Positions 1-12,609 are shown, counted from the stretch's first letter. The stretch: DNA of 64,000 bases from Strigamia acuminata (GCA_949358305.1 OX442318.1:4450501-4514500), one strand, 5' to 3'. Notes: generated by a model not told the origin, from the sequence alone. A program made the numbers and translations.

Positions 1-439
1 TGTTTCAATCATTTATGTGTTAATCACATTCTATCACTTCAACATTAATTTGCCAGCAATCCGTTTTGCAATGGAAAATAGTGCTCCCATTATCAGGATT
101 GATTAGTGTCATCAAGATTGCTGTCTCCTTCCCCTTGCGTCAAAACATTTAGGCTTAATGGATGTGGTTAAAAGTAATGCTAAAAGCTATTTTTGTAGGC
201 TGAAATATTTAAAGACCAATCACTTTGTAAAATTGTCAGCTGGGAAAACTAGATTAAAAAAATGAATAAGTTAGAATTTAAGTGTATCTTTGAATGGACA
301 CTTAATGGAACTGCATTTAACCATGTGGTTACTCTATTCAAGTATTTTTTTTTTCTGATCCATGAAATTTTAATTAAAATGTGACAGATTAAAATACAAA
401 AGTTAAGGTAAATTGAATTTTTTTTGCACAAAAAATGTA

Positions 440-770
440 CTTTTTTACACAAAAGATTCACTTTCTTACAAAAAAAATGCATTTATATACAAAAAATGCA
501 CTTTTATAGTCTAAAAATGGACTTTTATAGTCTAAGAATGCACTTTTATGGTCTAAAATTGCACTTTTATAGTCTAAAAATGCACTTTTATGGTCTAAAA
601 TTGCACTTTTATAGTCTAAAAATGCACTTTTATAGTCTAAAAATGCACTTTTATAGTCTAAAAATGCACTTTTATAGTCTAAAAATGCACTTTCATAGTC
701 CGAAATTGCACTTTTATAGTCTAAAAATGCACTTTCATAGTCCGAAATTGCAGTTTCAGCCCACTTTTGC
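440..770. repeat. Tandem array, 21-bp period
   Basis: Repeats of a unit like AAAAATGCACTTTTATAGTCT, 21 bp apart, with point variants (TCCGAAATT in place of TCTAAAAAT). Both strands stay open through the array only because 21 is divisible by three and the unit lacks stops in some frames, so the long frames here are not taken as genes. The left flank is G/T-leaning and the right flank A/C-leaning. Confidence 0.9.
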
Positions 771-2939
771 ATTTTAAATGAAATTTTCTAGTTTTAATAA
801 AAACAATCCTTTCCAGTCAGATCAACAAAAGCCATTTGTCTCTTTCTTTACAAGACATCTTATTTGAGCTTTGTTCACATGTCTAGCTAAGTGAGTAAAT
901 CAATCTCACCTAGAGTGAAATAAAATTGGTTTTGCACTCAATGACTTTTCTCTCGGGTTTTTTACCCCCATTATCAATTTAAACCACAATATCTAAGCCA
1001 AAAAAACATTACAATTTGCAAACACAATAAAAATAATATCACAAGTGTTGATCCAGGGATCGGTATAAATAAAATACCCGACAAAGATTACTTTATCGAG
1101 CAGATGTCACCGTGCCGTCACTGTGGAAACGACGGTGGACAAAACTTATTAAACTGCCATTCCAATTTCCCTGACCGGAGGCTTTTTCGAGCCAAGATAA
1201 GAATCAAGCATTCGGCTTATACTTAATATAGAAGCATATTACCGAAAAGATCCTCCGGACATCTAATCTTTTTTAAGACTCGATCCCCCGGCCCAGGCGT
1301 CTATTTGGATGCAGGCAGTTAACGTATATTGTCGATTACTACGCGGACCTCTAATAGCCCACAGACCTCGAATTGCGCGTGGGGCAAATTTTATTTTTGC
1401 CAATAATGTGCGGGCCAAATTTTTTTTTCTAATAGCGCACGGTTGCGCTATTTACAGGTATATGGTATTTGAGCCCTAATCTCCCAATGTCGTTTAAATA
1501 GGTCATAATAGATTGGAAAATCATGATGTAATGCAGTTTGGCTCCGCCCACAATAAGAAAACTACAAATTAACAGTCGGTTCAAAGTTGAAATCCGATTT
1601 CCTCGATTTCTGAAAATCATGATATTGGAAATCCATAATAAAATCATCCACACTTGGTAAAACTAAAATTTTGAAAGTAATTTAAACAAATTCAAGAAAA
1701 TAATTTTTTTTTTCAAATATACATGGATTTACTAAAAAGTGCTAGGATAAACTTCCGTTAAGCCTTGATCCCAGGTATATGCGCGCTACTCTCGCAGTCG
1801 GTCTCCGTAAACCCAGCACTTCCAAAAATCCTGATCTTCCACTACATTAAAATGTTTCCAAGATTCACTTTATTTTGCTTATAAATTTTAAATTTATCAT
1901 TAAAAATTAATAAATAGAAATCTGTGTAGCTTCACTGCTAAGCTTGTGATGTGGTTTTGACAGAACATGGAATTTATCTGCCTGTACCTCTGTGGAACAG
2001 CAAAACTCAACTTTACTGCATTCCTATTGTTAGCTTATTAACACTAGAAGGGCCGGAAGTTCGGCCTACCTAGAAAGGCCAAAACCGGTCAAAATGACTG
2101 GTCAAAATAACTTAACAATACGTGCACACCAAACGTTCATCAAACATGCACAATACGTGCACAATACGTCCACAATATGAAAATACAATGTTCGGGCGTC
2201 AATTTAATGAAACATGCGAAGAAAATAACAAAACGAAAATTGATGGATTTTATAAAACCTGATAAAATCAAAATTTCGTTTTAATTTCGTTCAAAAAATT
2301 GAACGTCCAGGCTATTAAACGGGGCGGTACGGTATATAAACTGCTTGTTTGGAGTGGAAATGATTTTTTACATTTTCATCGTTTCCGGTGCAGTCTTTAT
2401 TAATTTTTTCGCTTTATTGTCTTTTTGTTTGCCTGTGAAATTTATTTATATCTCTGAATCAATGTCTAAATTAAAAAAAAAATTATTTGACGTTTAAATG
2501 CTCGTGAATCAATAGTTTGTTTGCTGTAAATTGTAATTTCTTGATTAAAATTTTTATTTTGTGAAAAAAATTATTTTGTAGCAGAATATTATATAAATTT
2601 TAACTAAATGTTTTTGATTGCGACTGGAATGTGCTTTCCCTTTAACTAGTTTTTAATGATATGGATTTTTGTCGCATGAAATAATTATTTCCAACTCTGG
2701 TATTACTATTCCATGACAACATTCACATTTTGTTTTTTTGGGATTTAATTTTTTTTTTTTCTTTGTTGAAATTTCATCTTAAAAATCAATAAATGCTGCA
2801 AATAATTGTTCTACATTCCAATATTGCCACATTATAATATCAGTATTCTAAAATAAAAATTTAGAAAATTTTTGTGATGTTGCCAGGAAACCAACAAATC
2901 GAAAAATAAGCAACAAGTGAGATCCCAAACACCCGAATC

Positions 2940-3500
2940 AAAATACCAATTTACTCCCTTATTTACACCTCGAAAATTCAAATTAAAAATACAAAATAAT
3001 TCGAAATTTTGCTAAAATTTTAAAAAACTTCCCCCAAAAAAAAATACAAAAAAATTCAAAATTTAAAACTTTTCTTAAAATCTCAAAAAAAAATTTAAAA
3101 AACAAAAAATTTTCTTAAAATTTCAAAATAAATTAAAAAATAATTAAAACTTTTATTAAAATTTAGAAAAAAAATCATAAAATCTAAAAAAAAAATTTAA
3201 AAATCAAAATTTTGTCCAAATTAAAAAAAATCTCCCAAAAAAACCCAAAAAATTGAAAATTTTTATTAAAAAAATCCCAAAAAACCAAAAAAATTGAAAA
3301 TTTTTGTAAAAAAAATCCCAAAAACCGCAAAAAATTCAAAATTTTTCTTAAAAAAATCCAAAAAATACAAATTTTTGCAAAAAAAATCCCAAAAAATTCA
3401 AAATTTTTGCCAAAAATCCCAAAAAACCCAAAATTTTTGCAAAAAAATCCCAAAAAATTCAAAATTCTTGTAAAAAAAATCCCAAAAATCCCCAAAAAAC
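2940..3500. repeat. A-rich degenerate repeat tract
   Basis: The plus strand is a long run of A-tracts separated by TCCC, TTC and TTTTTGC. The clearest part (3290-3490) repeats at roughly 31 bp. It is followed by a C-rich stretch. If the exon at 3563-3732 is real, this tract lies in that gene's first intron. Confidence 0.75.
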
Positions 3501-3562
3501 CCAAACCTCCACTCCCTCCCACTTTCTCCCCAAATCCCCAACATTTTCCCACCAGTTCTTAC

Positions 3563-3732
3563 CTCCCAGTCAAATTCTTCTCTTGATTCTGACTGAATCC
3601 GCGAGTAATTTTCCTCTGAAGTTCCCTGAACCTTTCGCGCGCTTTTGCAGGCGATGTGGGGACGGCAAGCAGACTTGTGGAGCGCTTCCTAATGGCCTCA
3701 ACATTCTGCTGTACCCACGAGATGAAACTCAT
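3563..3732 (-). CDS. Possible first coding exon, gene not recognised
   Basis: Minus-strand exon candidate: an ATG at 3732 opens 56 codons ending in a good donor, GGGAG|GTAAGA, at 3563 (phase 2). The peptide begins MSFISWVQQNVEAIRKRS and continues with a basic, helix-like segment (PAKARERFRELQRKITRGF). An in-frame stop lies a short way upstream, which fits a true start. Composition is much less AT-rich than the flanks. I do not recognise the family and could not place the next exon, which would lie at lower coordinates and possibly outside the window. It could be a chance open frame. Confidence 0.4.
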
Positions 3733-6399
3733 CTTGTCATAGCTGGATGGAAACGGGCCAAAATGTCTTCACAGCACCTCAAAAACACACTCCTTCAATT
3801 CTCCCATTGCCCAGAAAGATGAGACAGACTGAGCTGTTTATCAACTCTGCTGCTGATTGGTCCGGGCAATCGATTAGGCAGGGGAAGGGCTGTGGGTGCT
3901 TTTCACCTGGTGGCCTAGGTAATATCGAATTTTCCGACGGTGACTCTAATTTAGCGCGTAAACACAACGCACATGCCCAACTCATATTTTTTTTCCTTTC
4001 CCCACTTTATTATTATTTATTAACAATTTTTATTCAATTTTAATTCATAAAATTTCTTATTTTTTTTAAAATAAATTTTCGATGACCGGAAGTTTAGTTT
4101 TTTCATTTTTTTTTACAATTTTTAATATTTTTTTATTTAAAAAAAATGAAGTTATTCCAACGATTGTGGTTTCACTCTCGGCCACAGCGGGGCGCCATCA
4201 ACACAATGTTGGGTTTCAATCGTTGAGTAAAGTGGCCGTGCGCTTGAATTACGTAGTAAATGTCAAAACACAAAGCCATTTGGGTTATTGATTTTGTTTT
4301 TTTGCGTTTAATTTTTCAAATTTACGACCGTTCTGGGATTAATTCGCTCGTCAAATCGACTTTTCGGCGACCATACACGTTGTTTGAAGCCACTCAAGCA
4401 CCATCTATGAGCCATCAACATTACTAAAACACCAGGATTACGTCATTAATCACGGGTTGTCCAGATAAACTTGAAATAAATGGATTAAAACAGATCCGTA
4501 GTCTATCCGACAGTTTGCGGCCGGTATCTTGATGCCAAATTAATACTGCGCATCCTCATAACAATTTGCAGCATTGTAAACTAGCCTTTAACCCTCGCAG
4601 TACCAACCTAAAAAAAATCCCTTACTCTACCAACTCGGGTCATTTTTTACCCCAAGCCGAAAAAATTTTTCCAAAAATGAGTGAAAATGATTTTATTCTC
4701 TGAGTATTTCATGTTTATGAAGAAATTTAAGCAATTTGGTATTTGTCAAAAGAGCGCGACAAAAATAATTGACATTGTATTCAAAAGTAGTGAGCAAACA
4801 AAGGAATTTTGTAAAAAAAATTTTTTGCAATTTTTAAATGTATTATTTTTTTTATTGTTTGTTATGATGTTAAATGAAAATACATAAAATTTCAGAATAA
4901 AAATCCCAATAGTTTTCGAGAAAAAAAAATAAAACACTTTTGGAGGTCATAATTGACCCTAGGTTGGGGTGGGGAAAGATTAAGCTTAATATTAAGCCTA
5001 ATAATGCCAAAATAAAGTAAATAAACAACAATGCAGCAAGATACTGGGCGCAAACACTTGTACTTGAGAGTGGACAAATGCCATTAGGGCATGGGAATGG
5101 TTAAACAGCGCCAGATGCACGACACGTTGATAGAAATGCGCAGAAGAGATGTGTTTAATAGTTTATGGCCTTTATTCAGTGTCTAGGGGTCAGTATCTCA
5201 TGCCTCTGCTATTGCTACCTGCCGCCAAATCCGGCACACGTGGTTAGGGTTAACCTGCGTGCAGCATGGTCGATCAGTCGTTCATCCAGGACTCAGTCCC
5301 TTAACCTAAGGATTAATCACGGTACGAGGAATGGCACACTGGCACATTACCCGAGTATCACCATGGTGAAGAAGAGTGGAGAACCGCTAGTTCCTAAATA
5401 ACTCTGGGGTCCCAACAGGAAGTGGGGCCCTTTATACCGCCATTCTTACACCGTGTGTACGAGAATACCGTTCCCATTGGTTATTGGAGTAGTGACCGAA
5501 TGTGATGTTGTCAGGATAACTATGTTAATTCGTATTTCCTAATTATCTCCCTTAAAAATGGTCTTAAAATAAAAAGCAACTTTTATGTGTGTCCACTTTA
5601 AATTTTGAATTCGTAACCACAGCACTACGACTAGTTTTCATAAGTTTAGAAAAAAAATTAAAAATAGCTGAGAGCAAACTTTATGGCTGCAAAACCTAGA
5701 ATTGAAAGCAGTTAGCAACCAATTTTTGCGCAATATTTAGGATGGAGCATTCATTTCCCACAAACTTGCGTTATGGCAACTTATGACATCAGGTAACACC
5801 AGAACAGAGCCAAATACTGTAATTTTAGCCGATTCATAGTTTGATGTGTAACATAAGAACTGCAAATGACTATACTTAATGTGAAACAACATGTTGTCAC
5901 AAAATCTGGCTGTGGTGTGTGCAATTTGAAACAAAATATTGTTGTTTACAAGGCCCTGGTTGTTCTCCTTCTGCTATTCATACATTTCATTGGTTGGTAT
6001 CAACCTGAGTTGCTTAGCAACTATCCCACTTGACTTGATGTGTCACCTTGATATTAGACAGCTAGGTTGATTAAAGATGTTGCTATTTACACACCACTTG
6101 TTGGTAGTACAGTGAAGCAAGTAATTGAGCCATCAAAGTTCATTTTGTGACTCTGTTAATTAAAATTTTGCATCTAAAAATGCTGAATGAGTGTTTGTCT
6201 TATTCATATATGGTTGAAATTTTAGTTGAATGATGTCATCAACATGACAAGTCAATATTCTATATTATTTCCTCTACCGATTTTGATCCTATACTATCAT
6301 TAAACCAGATTTAAAAAGAAGGGGAAATAGCAAATGTCACAATAGCCATGAAAACAAACAAAATTACACTTTTCAGTAGCATTTTTTAAATCAAGAATG

Positions 6400-6845
6400 C
6401 ATTTTTTTAGATCTAAAATGCATTTTTTTAGATCTAAAATGGATTCTTTAAGTCAAAAATAAACTTTTTAGATCAAGAATGCATTTATTTAATGCAGAAA
6501 TGGATTTTTTAATGAAAAATTGATTTTTTAATGCAAAAATGGATTTTTTAATGCAAAAATGGATTTTTTAATGCAAAAATGGATTTTTTAATGCAAAAAT
6601 GGATTTTTTAATGCAAAAATGGATTTTTTAATGCAAAAATGGATTTTTTAATGCAAAAATGGATTTTTTAATGCAAAAATGGATTTTTTAATGCAATAAT
6701 GCATTTTTTAATGCAAAAATGCATTTTTTTATGCAAAAATGCATTTTTTAATGCAAAAATGCATTTTTTAATGCAAAAATGGATTTTTTAATGCAAAAAT
6801 GGATTTTTTAATGCAAAAATGCAATTTTTTAATGCAAAAATGCAT
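6400..6845. repeat. Tandem array, 20-bp period
   Basis: Near-perfect repeats of GGATTTTTTAATGCAAAAAT, with a GCATTTTTT variant toward the right end and an AGATCTAAAATGCATTTTTT variant at the left. Each unit holds one T-tract and one A-tract about one helical turn apart. The right flank (7050-7120) is strongly A/C-rich. Confidence 0.92.
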
Positions 6846-6952
6846 TTTATAGATCCACAAAATGCTATTTTCTGAACAATTTTCTTAAGAAGGTCCAACA
6901 AGCAGAATTGAGATATTGTTTAAAAAAATTATTAGAATGACTGAAATTGCTC

Positions 6953-7006
6953 TAATAATAATAATAACAATAATAATAATAATAACAATAATAATAATAA
7001 TAAAAT
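6953..7006. repeat. (ATA)n/(ACA)n microsatellite
   Basis: Trinucleotide tract of AAT/ATA units with interspersed ACA units. Confidence 0.9.
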
Positions 7007-8541
7007 CACAATCTCATTAATATCTTGCAATCACCATATGGCGTCTCTTACACAGTTAGATAACCAAAAAACAAATCTAAAATCAAACCAATAAAAACTA
7101 AAAAATAAATAAATAAAAAAAAACTAACCTGCTCATATTGTTCAAGCAGTAGAATAGCACAAGAATTGTTGCACTGCTTCCGATCTTATTGTCACGACTG
7201 ATGAAACAACCGGATTTTACTACTTCAAGTCACTATGGAAACGAAACGGGGTGTGGTTTAGTAAATGGCATTTCCCTTTTTATTGCTCTACCTCACTCTG
7301 ATTACAACACACTTGTCCTCGTGTTACAATCCGGAGCACAATTTCACATTTTCCTTTATTTCTACCTAGAAAATCCTTTCTCAAATTTATTCCCCATCTA
7401 GCCCGATCCCGTCGTAAATATTCCGCCATCTTGTACAAATCTCGCCCGATCCAGCATCAAGTCTCGTTAAATTCGCGCGAAATCTCGCTCCAAGTTATAA
7501 CTAGTGTCCCGAATGCTTTTATATCTTTTACAAGACTATTTCAAGTCGTCATGAATGAAAAATAAATATATACTTACGAATTTCGCTATTCTTTCTCTGC
7601 TTTTTAAAGGGAGACATATACTTGTCCTAGAAAACTCAAGAGAAGTTTAGTTCTGTCATGGTGATGGTACATGGTCCACGGATACAACAAAGCGTATCAT
7701 CAATCAAGCCCAGCTGTATCTACAAAGCGAACTATGTACTTAATAATTAATCATTTTGTGTAATAAAATCACTGGATGAATATAATGAAAAACGAAAAAT
7801 GTTTTATGAGTTTTGGATGGTTTTAAATTCAAATAGCAGTAACTATACTGGCAGCCGCGCATTGATTTTTGAGGTAATATTCAAATCTGGTGCCGAAAAG
7901 TCGCAATAGATGGCGCTATATGCTTGAGAGTTGTTTGTTGGCATAGCAACTTAAGAAGGAAGTTCGTCATTATCTGAGCTAGCTGTTGCACCATAGATAA
8001 TCAGTGGCGTAATATTTCGCGAAAGACTGAACACAACGACTGAATTTTCGAGCTTAATCATTTTATTTGTTGGAGGTTAAGGTATATTCGATACTATTCT
8101 TTCATTTTAATTTAATTTACCATCATTTCATCATTTTAATTTAATTTAATTTAATTTGTATTTTTAATTTTTAATATTCTAAGATTTTTTTATATAAAGG
8201 AATTGGCCACACGAAATTTTCTTTTGTAATAATTGTAAAAAAAATTATTAATGTATTGTGAGACAAAATTTTTATATTTTAACGTGTTGTATTTAGATTT
8301 TATTTACATTTTGTCAAGAAATGTTATTTTTTTATTTCTGTGTGACGTCATTCTGATGTCATTCCAAACAACTGTCATTGGTGGATACACAACTCATGTC
8401 GCAATTCCTTTATTTGGTCAATTTAATTTCAAATTTTCATACAAAAAAATTCTCATTCTCATTGAACATTCATTTCAAAATGATTAACACTCCTTGATTT
8501 CTTTTATAGAACTTAAAAACTTCAAACCAATAAAAAAAAAC

Positions 8542-9249
8542 ATGGCGGCAACCGAAGAAACCCAAACCCAAGAAACCAGCGAAGAATCAGTAAACAATCA
8601 ACTCCTGACACCAAATCCTCAAAAAAACCCTCAAAAACATAAAACCAAACAAAACCGCGACAGACAATTCCTGACGAGTTACCACCGGCAAGAAATGTTC
8701 AACGACGGATTTGTCGAACGCCATGATTTGGAGCAATACTTCTGGACCGACAAAACCATCAACGGCATCCTCGATGCCTTGAAATTCACTTTTGGACCTG
8801 ATGACAGCTGTTGTCTATGCACACCAACCTTAGCCCACACTTGGTGGGTAGAAGGCGCAGCAGTGAGCTTACTGGACATTGATACCAGATTCCAGTATCT
8901 TCCGAAGTTCCGTTACTTCGACCTGCGCTATCCGAAAGAGTCGGCGCTCGACGAAAAAGAACAGGAGAATTGGCGTGTCATAGTGTTTGATCCTCCATTT
9001 TTCTATATTCCAATGCAGGTGCTCTATGAAGCAGTTATCCACGTATGCCAAGGAAAAATTAAAAGTACAAAGCTTTTGTTGGGATTTTTGAAGAGAGAAG
9101 AAAGAATATTGTTGACTACATTCAAGGAATTCAACTTGAGGAAAACAAATTTTCCATTGGAGTATGCTCATGTCAAGCCCAACAAGTGGACTAACTATGC
9201 GTTGTACTCCAATGTGGATTTGCCTGGTATTAAACGCAAAGGAAAATAA
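8542..9249 (+). CDS. N6-adenine-MTase-like (EEF1AKMT1/ZCCHC4-type) methyltransferase
   Basis: Single-exon gene of 235 codons. The protein has a charged N-terminal tail, then an LEQYFWTDKT segment (about 63-72), a conserved-looking CCLCTPTLAHTWW strand (90-102), and a DPPFF motif (150-154) equivalent to the DPPY/DPPF active-site motif of N6-adenine-type methyltransferases. The order LEQYFW, CTPTL, FRYFDLRYP, DPPFF resembles the family of EEF1AKMT1 (eEF1A lysine methyltransferase) and ZCCHC4 (rRNA m6A). DPPF rather than DPPY leaves the substrate (lysine or adenine) open. The chosen ATG (AACATGG) lies 32 nt after a pyrimidine-rich AG acceptor at 8509. The upstream exon was not found, so it could be a 5'UTR intron or a spliced-leader acceptor. 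The stop overlaps an AATAAA. The gene converges on the UGT gene. Confidence 0.78.
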   Translation: MAATEETQTQETSEESVNNQLLTPNPQKNPQKHKTKQNRDRQFLTSYHRQEMFNDGFVERHDLEQYFWTDKTINGILDALKFTFGPDDSCCLCTPTLAHTWWVEGAAVSLLDIDTRFQYLPKFRYFDLRYPKESALDEKEQENWRVIVFDPPFFYIPMQVLYEAVIHVCQGKIKSTKLLLGFLKREERILLTTFKEFNLRKTNFPLEYAHVKPNKWTNYALYSNVDLPGIKRKGK

Positions 9250-9607
9250 ATAACGAGATACACAGCAAAGAGCTGATCACGTGAGTGAGGACCCAAGAGA
9301 TGCATTGCCGCTGAATCCTGGCCATTTCTTACGGGCGAGTTCTTCAGAACCCGGTGATGCCGAGCCAACCATGTCGTCGATTCGTCAGTTGCAGAGGCGA
9401 TGGCGCCATCAAAGCGCTGTCCCAAAGACTTGAACTGATGGCTGCAGTTATTGGAGCACGTTTCCTGCAGTACGTCTCCCGCATCTCCTGAACAAACCCA
9501 ATAACAAATGGCAGAAGTGAAAAATATAAAAGGAGTTTTATCGATACCACATAATCATTATATTTATTGCCTTTCTGCTGCAGTTTTTCATTATATTCTA
9601 TTTTGGT

Positions 9608-9621
9608 CAATAAATTTATTG
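9608..9621. promoter_or_regulatory. Palindromic bidirectional poly(A) signal
   Basis: CAATAAATTTATTG reads AATAAA on the plus strand (9609-9614) and AATAAA on the minus strand (9620-9615). It lies 359 bp after the methyltransferase stop and 11 bp past the end of the UGT stop, so one palindrome could terminate both convergent genes. The methyltransferase also has an AATAAA overlapping its own stop, so use on the plus strand is inferred. Confidence 0.6.
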
Positions 9622-9631
9622 TTGTTTCTTA

Positions 9632-10161
9632 TTAATTGTTCTTTTCCTTCTTGGCACAAACTAGTTTGGCTAAAAATTTAGAAAAAGTTACCAGAATCCA
9701 TACTGTGAAAATGAAAATAATTAGTATGAATGCTATCACATCTAATAGAAAATATTGGAAGAAATTCAAATCATCTGCAGGATTTCTCAAGTGCCAAGCA
9801 CCATTGTGTCTAACAATATATTCCACCCAAGAGGCCGCTTCTTCGACAGGATCTACACTCCTGTCACGAAATATTGCTGAATGCTTCAGCATGTTTGTTT
9901 TATACCTGAAATCAATAAAAATTAAAAAATTAAAAAAATTTCTCCTGTATTAAAGTTTATCCATCCCACCAGGAAAGACTAATGCACACCAACCGTGTCT
10001 AAATATATGGCGACTCAACAAGTGGCCAATTCCTTGTAGCATCGGTGTCGGCCCCTTTCGTGGTAGGAACCCCCGCTTCTTTCATCAACTCAAATTAATG
10101 TTTAATTACTTTTAATTCGTTTAATTCGTTCTTACCATGTGATTTACTCCATGGGAGTGCT

Positions 10162-10197
<36 letters not shown>

Positions 10198-11669
10198 AAC
10201 GGTTAAGGTGAGGTTAGCGGGTAAAAAGAGGATAAAACCCAAGAACACGGGGTAGATCAAGTCAAAGCATTAGTCATTCCTGGTCAAAGAGCACCCTGTC
10301 CTCAACGACTAGTGGCTATCTTACATTGTATTTGAAAGAATTGCATTCACTGCATCAAGCATATTGTTGCCAGAAATGTTGTTTAAATCCATTTTCATTC
10401 CAATTTCCAATTCCTCAACTCTAGCAACATTTGAGCCTTGATCTCCAAAAAGGGGCACAGCAACAACAGGTACTGCATGGTATACACTCTCTTGCATACT
10501 CAACAACCCACCATGTGTGATAAACAATCGTATTTTAGAATGTCCTAAAGAAAGCAGAAAAAAGGAAATTAAAAAAAATATCTTTTTAATTTCATTAGAC
10601 AAAATTCACCAAGAAGATCTTGCTGTGGTGCCCACTTGACCACTTTGACATTGCTAGGCACATTGCCCAACTCTTCTTCATATTTCCAGACAACCTTTTC
10701 CTTCAGTTTAGAAAAAGTATCCAATAAACATTGTTTCACCTCATCTGGGAGATATCTGGACTGAGCATTTGAACCCAGACTGAAATAGATAAAGCCGCTC
10801 TGACCGGAGTTTTCAACGAAGTCTTCCAATTCCTTCGGCAAAGGTTTTGCTTTCCTGCAATGCATTCCCCCAACATTGACCACATAGGGCAATTTTGGTC
10901 TTGGACTTATCATTACTGGATCCACATTGGTCAATGCTAAAGACACCAATTTATGAGCATCGGTAATCAATGGATTGTCCGGTAGATGTTTCGCTACTTC
11001 GGTCTGCAGAGAGGACAGAACCTTGTACTCATAAAAAAATCTCATAACTGCGACTGTCACAACATTGTTAAGTCTTTGGAAGAAGTCCATTTTGGATGTG
11101 TATGGAAACATCAGGCTGGGTACATAAGATGGTGGTTGTGGTACTGTGTTGTAGTTGCACCAGGTACACAAACTCGCTGGACTTTGAGTGATAATGTTGT
11201 TGGCAAGTAAAGGACCAGTTGCCATAGTGCAATCATTCAGGAATGCATTTAGAATGACAACATCAAATTGTTTACCTTGTTTGAGTAGTTGTTGGACTTT
11301 GGGGTTTTTCAGGTAAGCTGTGCATATAGGCATGAAGATATGTCTGAACATGGACATGGACACAATCGGATGTCGGCCGGTCATCGCGAACAATTGTTTT
11401 TGGAATTTGGGGTCGCCAAACGATTGGGCTTCCTTTGGATCTATGAAGATTTCATTGATGTTCTTCACAGGTTGGGGGTTTGCAAATGATGTCACTATTG
11501 TTACATTGTGTCCTCGCTTGACCAGTTCTTTGATGAGTGGATCAAAAACATTCTTGTGGCTGGTTGGTGAGAATGGAAATATGTGGATGATGTTGTAGCA
11601 ATGAAGATGTTGGCAGCCAACTAATAGAATTAGGCTTATTGTGAGGATTTGTGCATTTAGGATATTCAT
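9632..11669 (-). CDS. UDP-glucuronosyltransferase/UDP-glycosyltransferase (UGT)
   Basis: Three coding exons: 11669-10610, 10544-10325, 9905-9632; 517 aa, the usual animal UGT length. The start is the ATG giving a clean signal peptide ([20 protein letters not shown]); a longer upstream frame would bury it. The N-terminal half carries FPFSPTSH, with the His expected to act as catalytic base. The C-terminal half carries the donor-site signature [11 protein letters not shown], then [12 protein letters not shown] and [11 protein letters not shown]-terminal membrane segment ([18 protein letters not shown]) is followed by a short cytosolic tail ending KEKNN, a KxKxx-type ER-retrieval signal. Likely role: conjugation of small hydrophobic molecules with a UDP-sugar on the lumenal face of the ER. 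Substrate cannot be told. Introns are phase 1 and phase 2. All key residues appear present. Confidence 0.93.
10166..10199. repeat. (AAAT)n microsatellite
   Basis: Tetranucleotide AAAT/TAAA tract in UGT intron 2. Confidence 0.95.
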
Positions 11670-12067
11670 GTTGGTGCAGAAATACAAGTTGGACAAATGA
11701 CTTGTTGATTTGTTATCTGTTGGTAACTGCTGGAGATTTAAAAACAAATGTATCTGTGATTGCTAGATATGGTTATCGTGCTGATTTGCAATTGACAAAA
11801 CTAACCAAAACAACTATTGGCAATTCCAATCTTTTTATAGGTCGTCAACAAATGTTAAACACTGGATATCAAAGTCTATGAAACCTAGAATTGGATTTTA
11901 GTTCTGAACTAGTTCCAGAATCCCAAAATGGCGGCAAGTTTGCACATGGCAAGTCTCGCCAACTAGACGTGAATCGACGAGAGTCAGAGTCAATCGTGAT
12001 TGGTTGGCCGCAAGACCTTTCCTTGCGTTGCGTCGCTTACTTCGACTTGGAGTTGAAGCAGGAATTG

Positions 12068-12145
12068 GCGTCAACATCAAGAATTTTTGGACGCAAGGCT
12101 TGCATTGCGTCAACATCAAGAATTTTTGGACGCAAGGCTTGCATT
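12068..12145. repeat. Perfect 39-bp direct duplication
   Basis: Two adjacent copies (12068-12106 and 12107-12145) of a unit starting GCGTCAACATCAAGAATTTT. They sit in a block rich in GCGTTGCGTC-like words, probably an old repeat element upstream of the UGT gene. Confidence 0.85.
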
Positions 12146-12244
12146 GCATCAGTTTTCTTGCGTTGCGTCTAGTGTGAACACAAGTGTGAACCTACCTTTA
12201 CACGAACTAATGTTGCTGTACCCATCTTACATATTTGGTCAATA

Positions 12245-12609
12245 GGTGCGTTCAATTCTAAATGGTTTTCCCCGTTTTCGCCGTTTTCCCACACCGGATG
12301 TAGACGCATTTGACGTCACATTTCGGAAATCGGTTTTCCTAAAAACCGTTTTCATGAAAACCAGAAAATCGTGGTTTTCGTGGTTTTCAAATCGTTTTCC
12401 CGGGCCGCCATTTTGTAATCGAATAGATCGGCCGCATTTGCGCGTCGAATGCGGCCAATTTTCGGGCGCATTTGCGCATCGAATGCGGCCAAATTTTCGA
12501 AAGCTGCCGATTTTGGCCGGATCTGTGCTCAATGTTTAAAACCGTTTTCATCGTTTTCGGAAAACGATAAAAAACGGTTTTTGAAAGCAATTTTAGAATT
12601 GAATGCACC
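12245..12609. mobile_element. MITE, family E copy 1 (TA target)
   Basis: Terminal inverted repeats GGTGCGTTCAATTCTAAA and its complement at the right end (TTTAGAATTGAATGCACC), flanked by TA on both sides. Inner GTTTTC/GAAAAC words near both ends form a second inverted repeat. No coding capacity. A shorter second copy is at 62064-62274. Confidence 0.88.

Larger units (their letters stand above)
1..3562. other. Non-coding AT-rich stretch with two arrays
   Basis: Apart from the tandem array at 440-770 and the A-rich repetitive tract at 2940-3500, no convincing coding exon is seen on either strand. A more GC-balanced patch at about 1050-1390 is not recognised. The right end (3490-3562) is C-rich on the plus strand. 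It is the donor side of an intron if the minus-strand exon at 3563-3732 is real. Confidence 0.5.
3733..8508. other. Gene-free intergenic stretch
   Basis: No coding exon could be supported. Content seen: a mixed-composition block at about 5130-5560 that may be old repeat DNA, a 20-bp-period array at 6400-6845, an (ATA/ACA)n tract at 6953-7006, and AT-rich filler. A pyrimidine-rich AG acceptor at 8500-8509 leads into the methyltransferase gene. Confidence 0.5.

Noticed and set aside
424-777. 117-codon and 104-codon frames on opposite strands
   Set aside because: Both run through the 21-bp array and consist only of its repeated peptide.
1050-1390. GC-balanced block considered as a small nuclear RNA or LTR
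   Set aside because: Some words recall U2 snRNA, but the order and the Sm-type site could not be matched; no LTR ends found.
3184-3552. 122-codon minus-strand frame rich in Phe and Gly
   Set aside because: Arises from the A-rich tract; follows a donor site and looks intronic.
5110-5560. Possible solo LTR
   Set aside because: No convincing TG...CA ends with target duplication.
9344-9610. 88-codon minus-strand frame between the UGT and methyltransferase genes
   Set aside because: No family resemblance; it begins at the shared poly(A) palindrome and is better explained as UTR or spacer.
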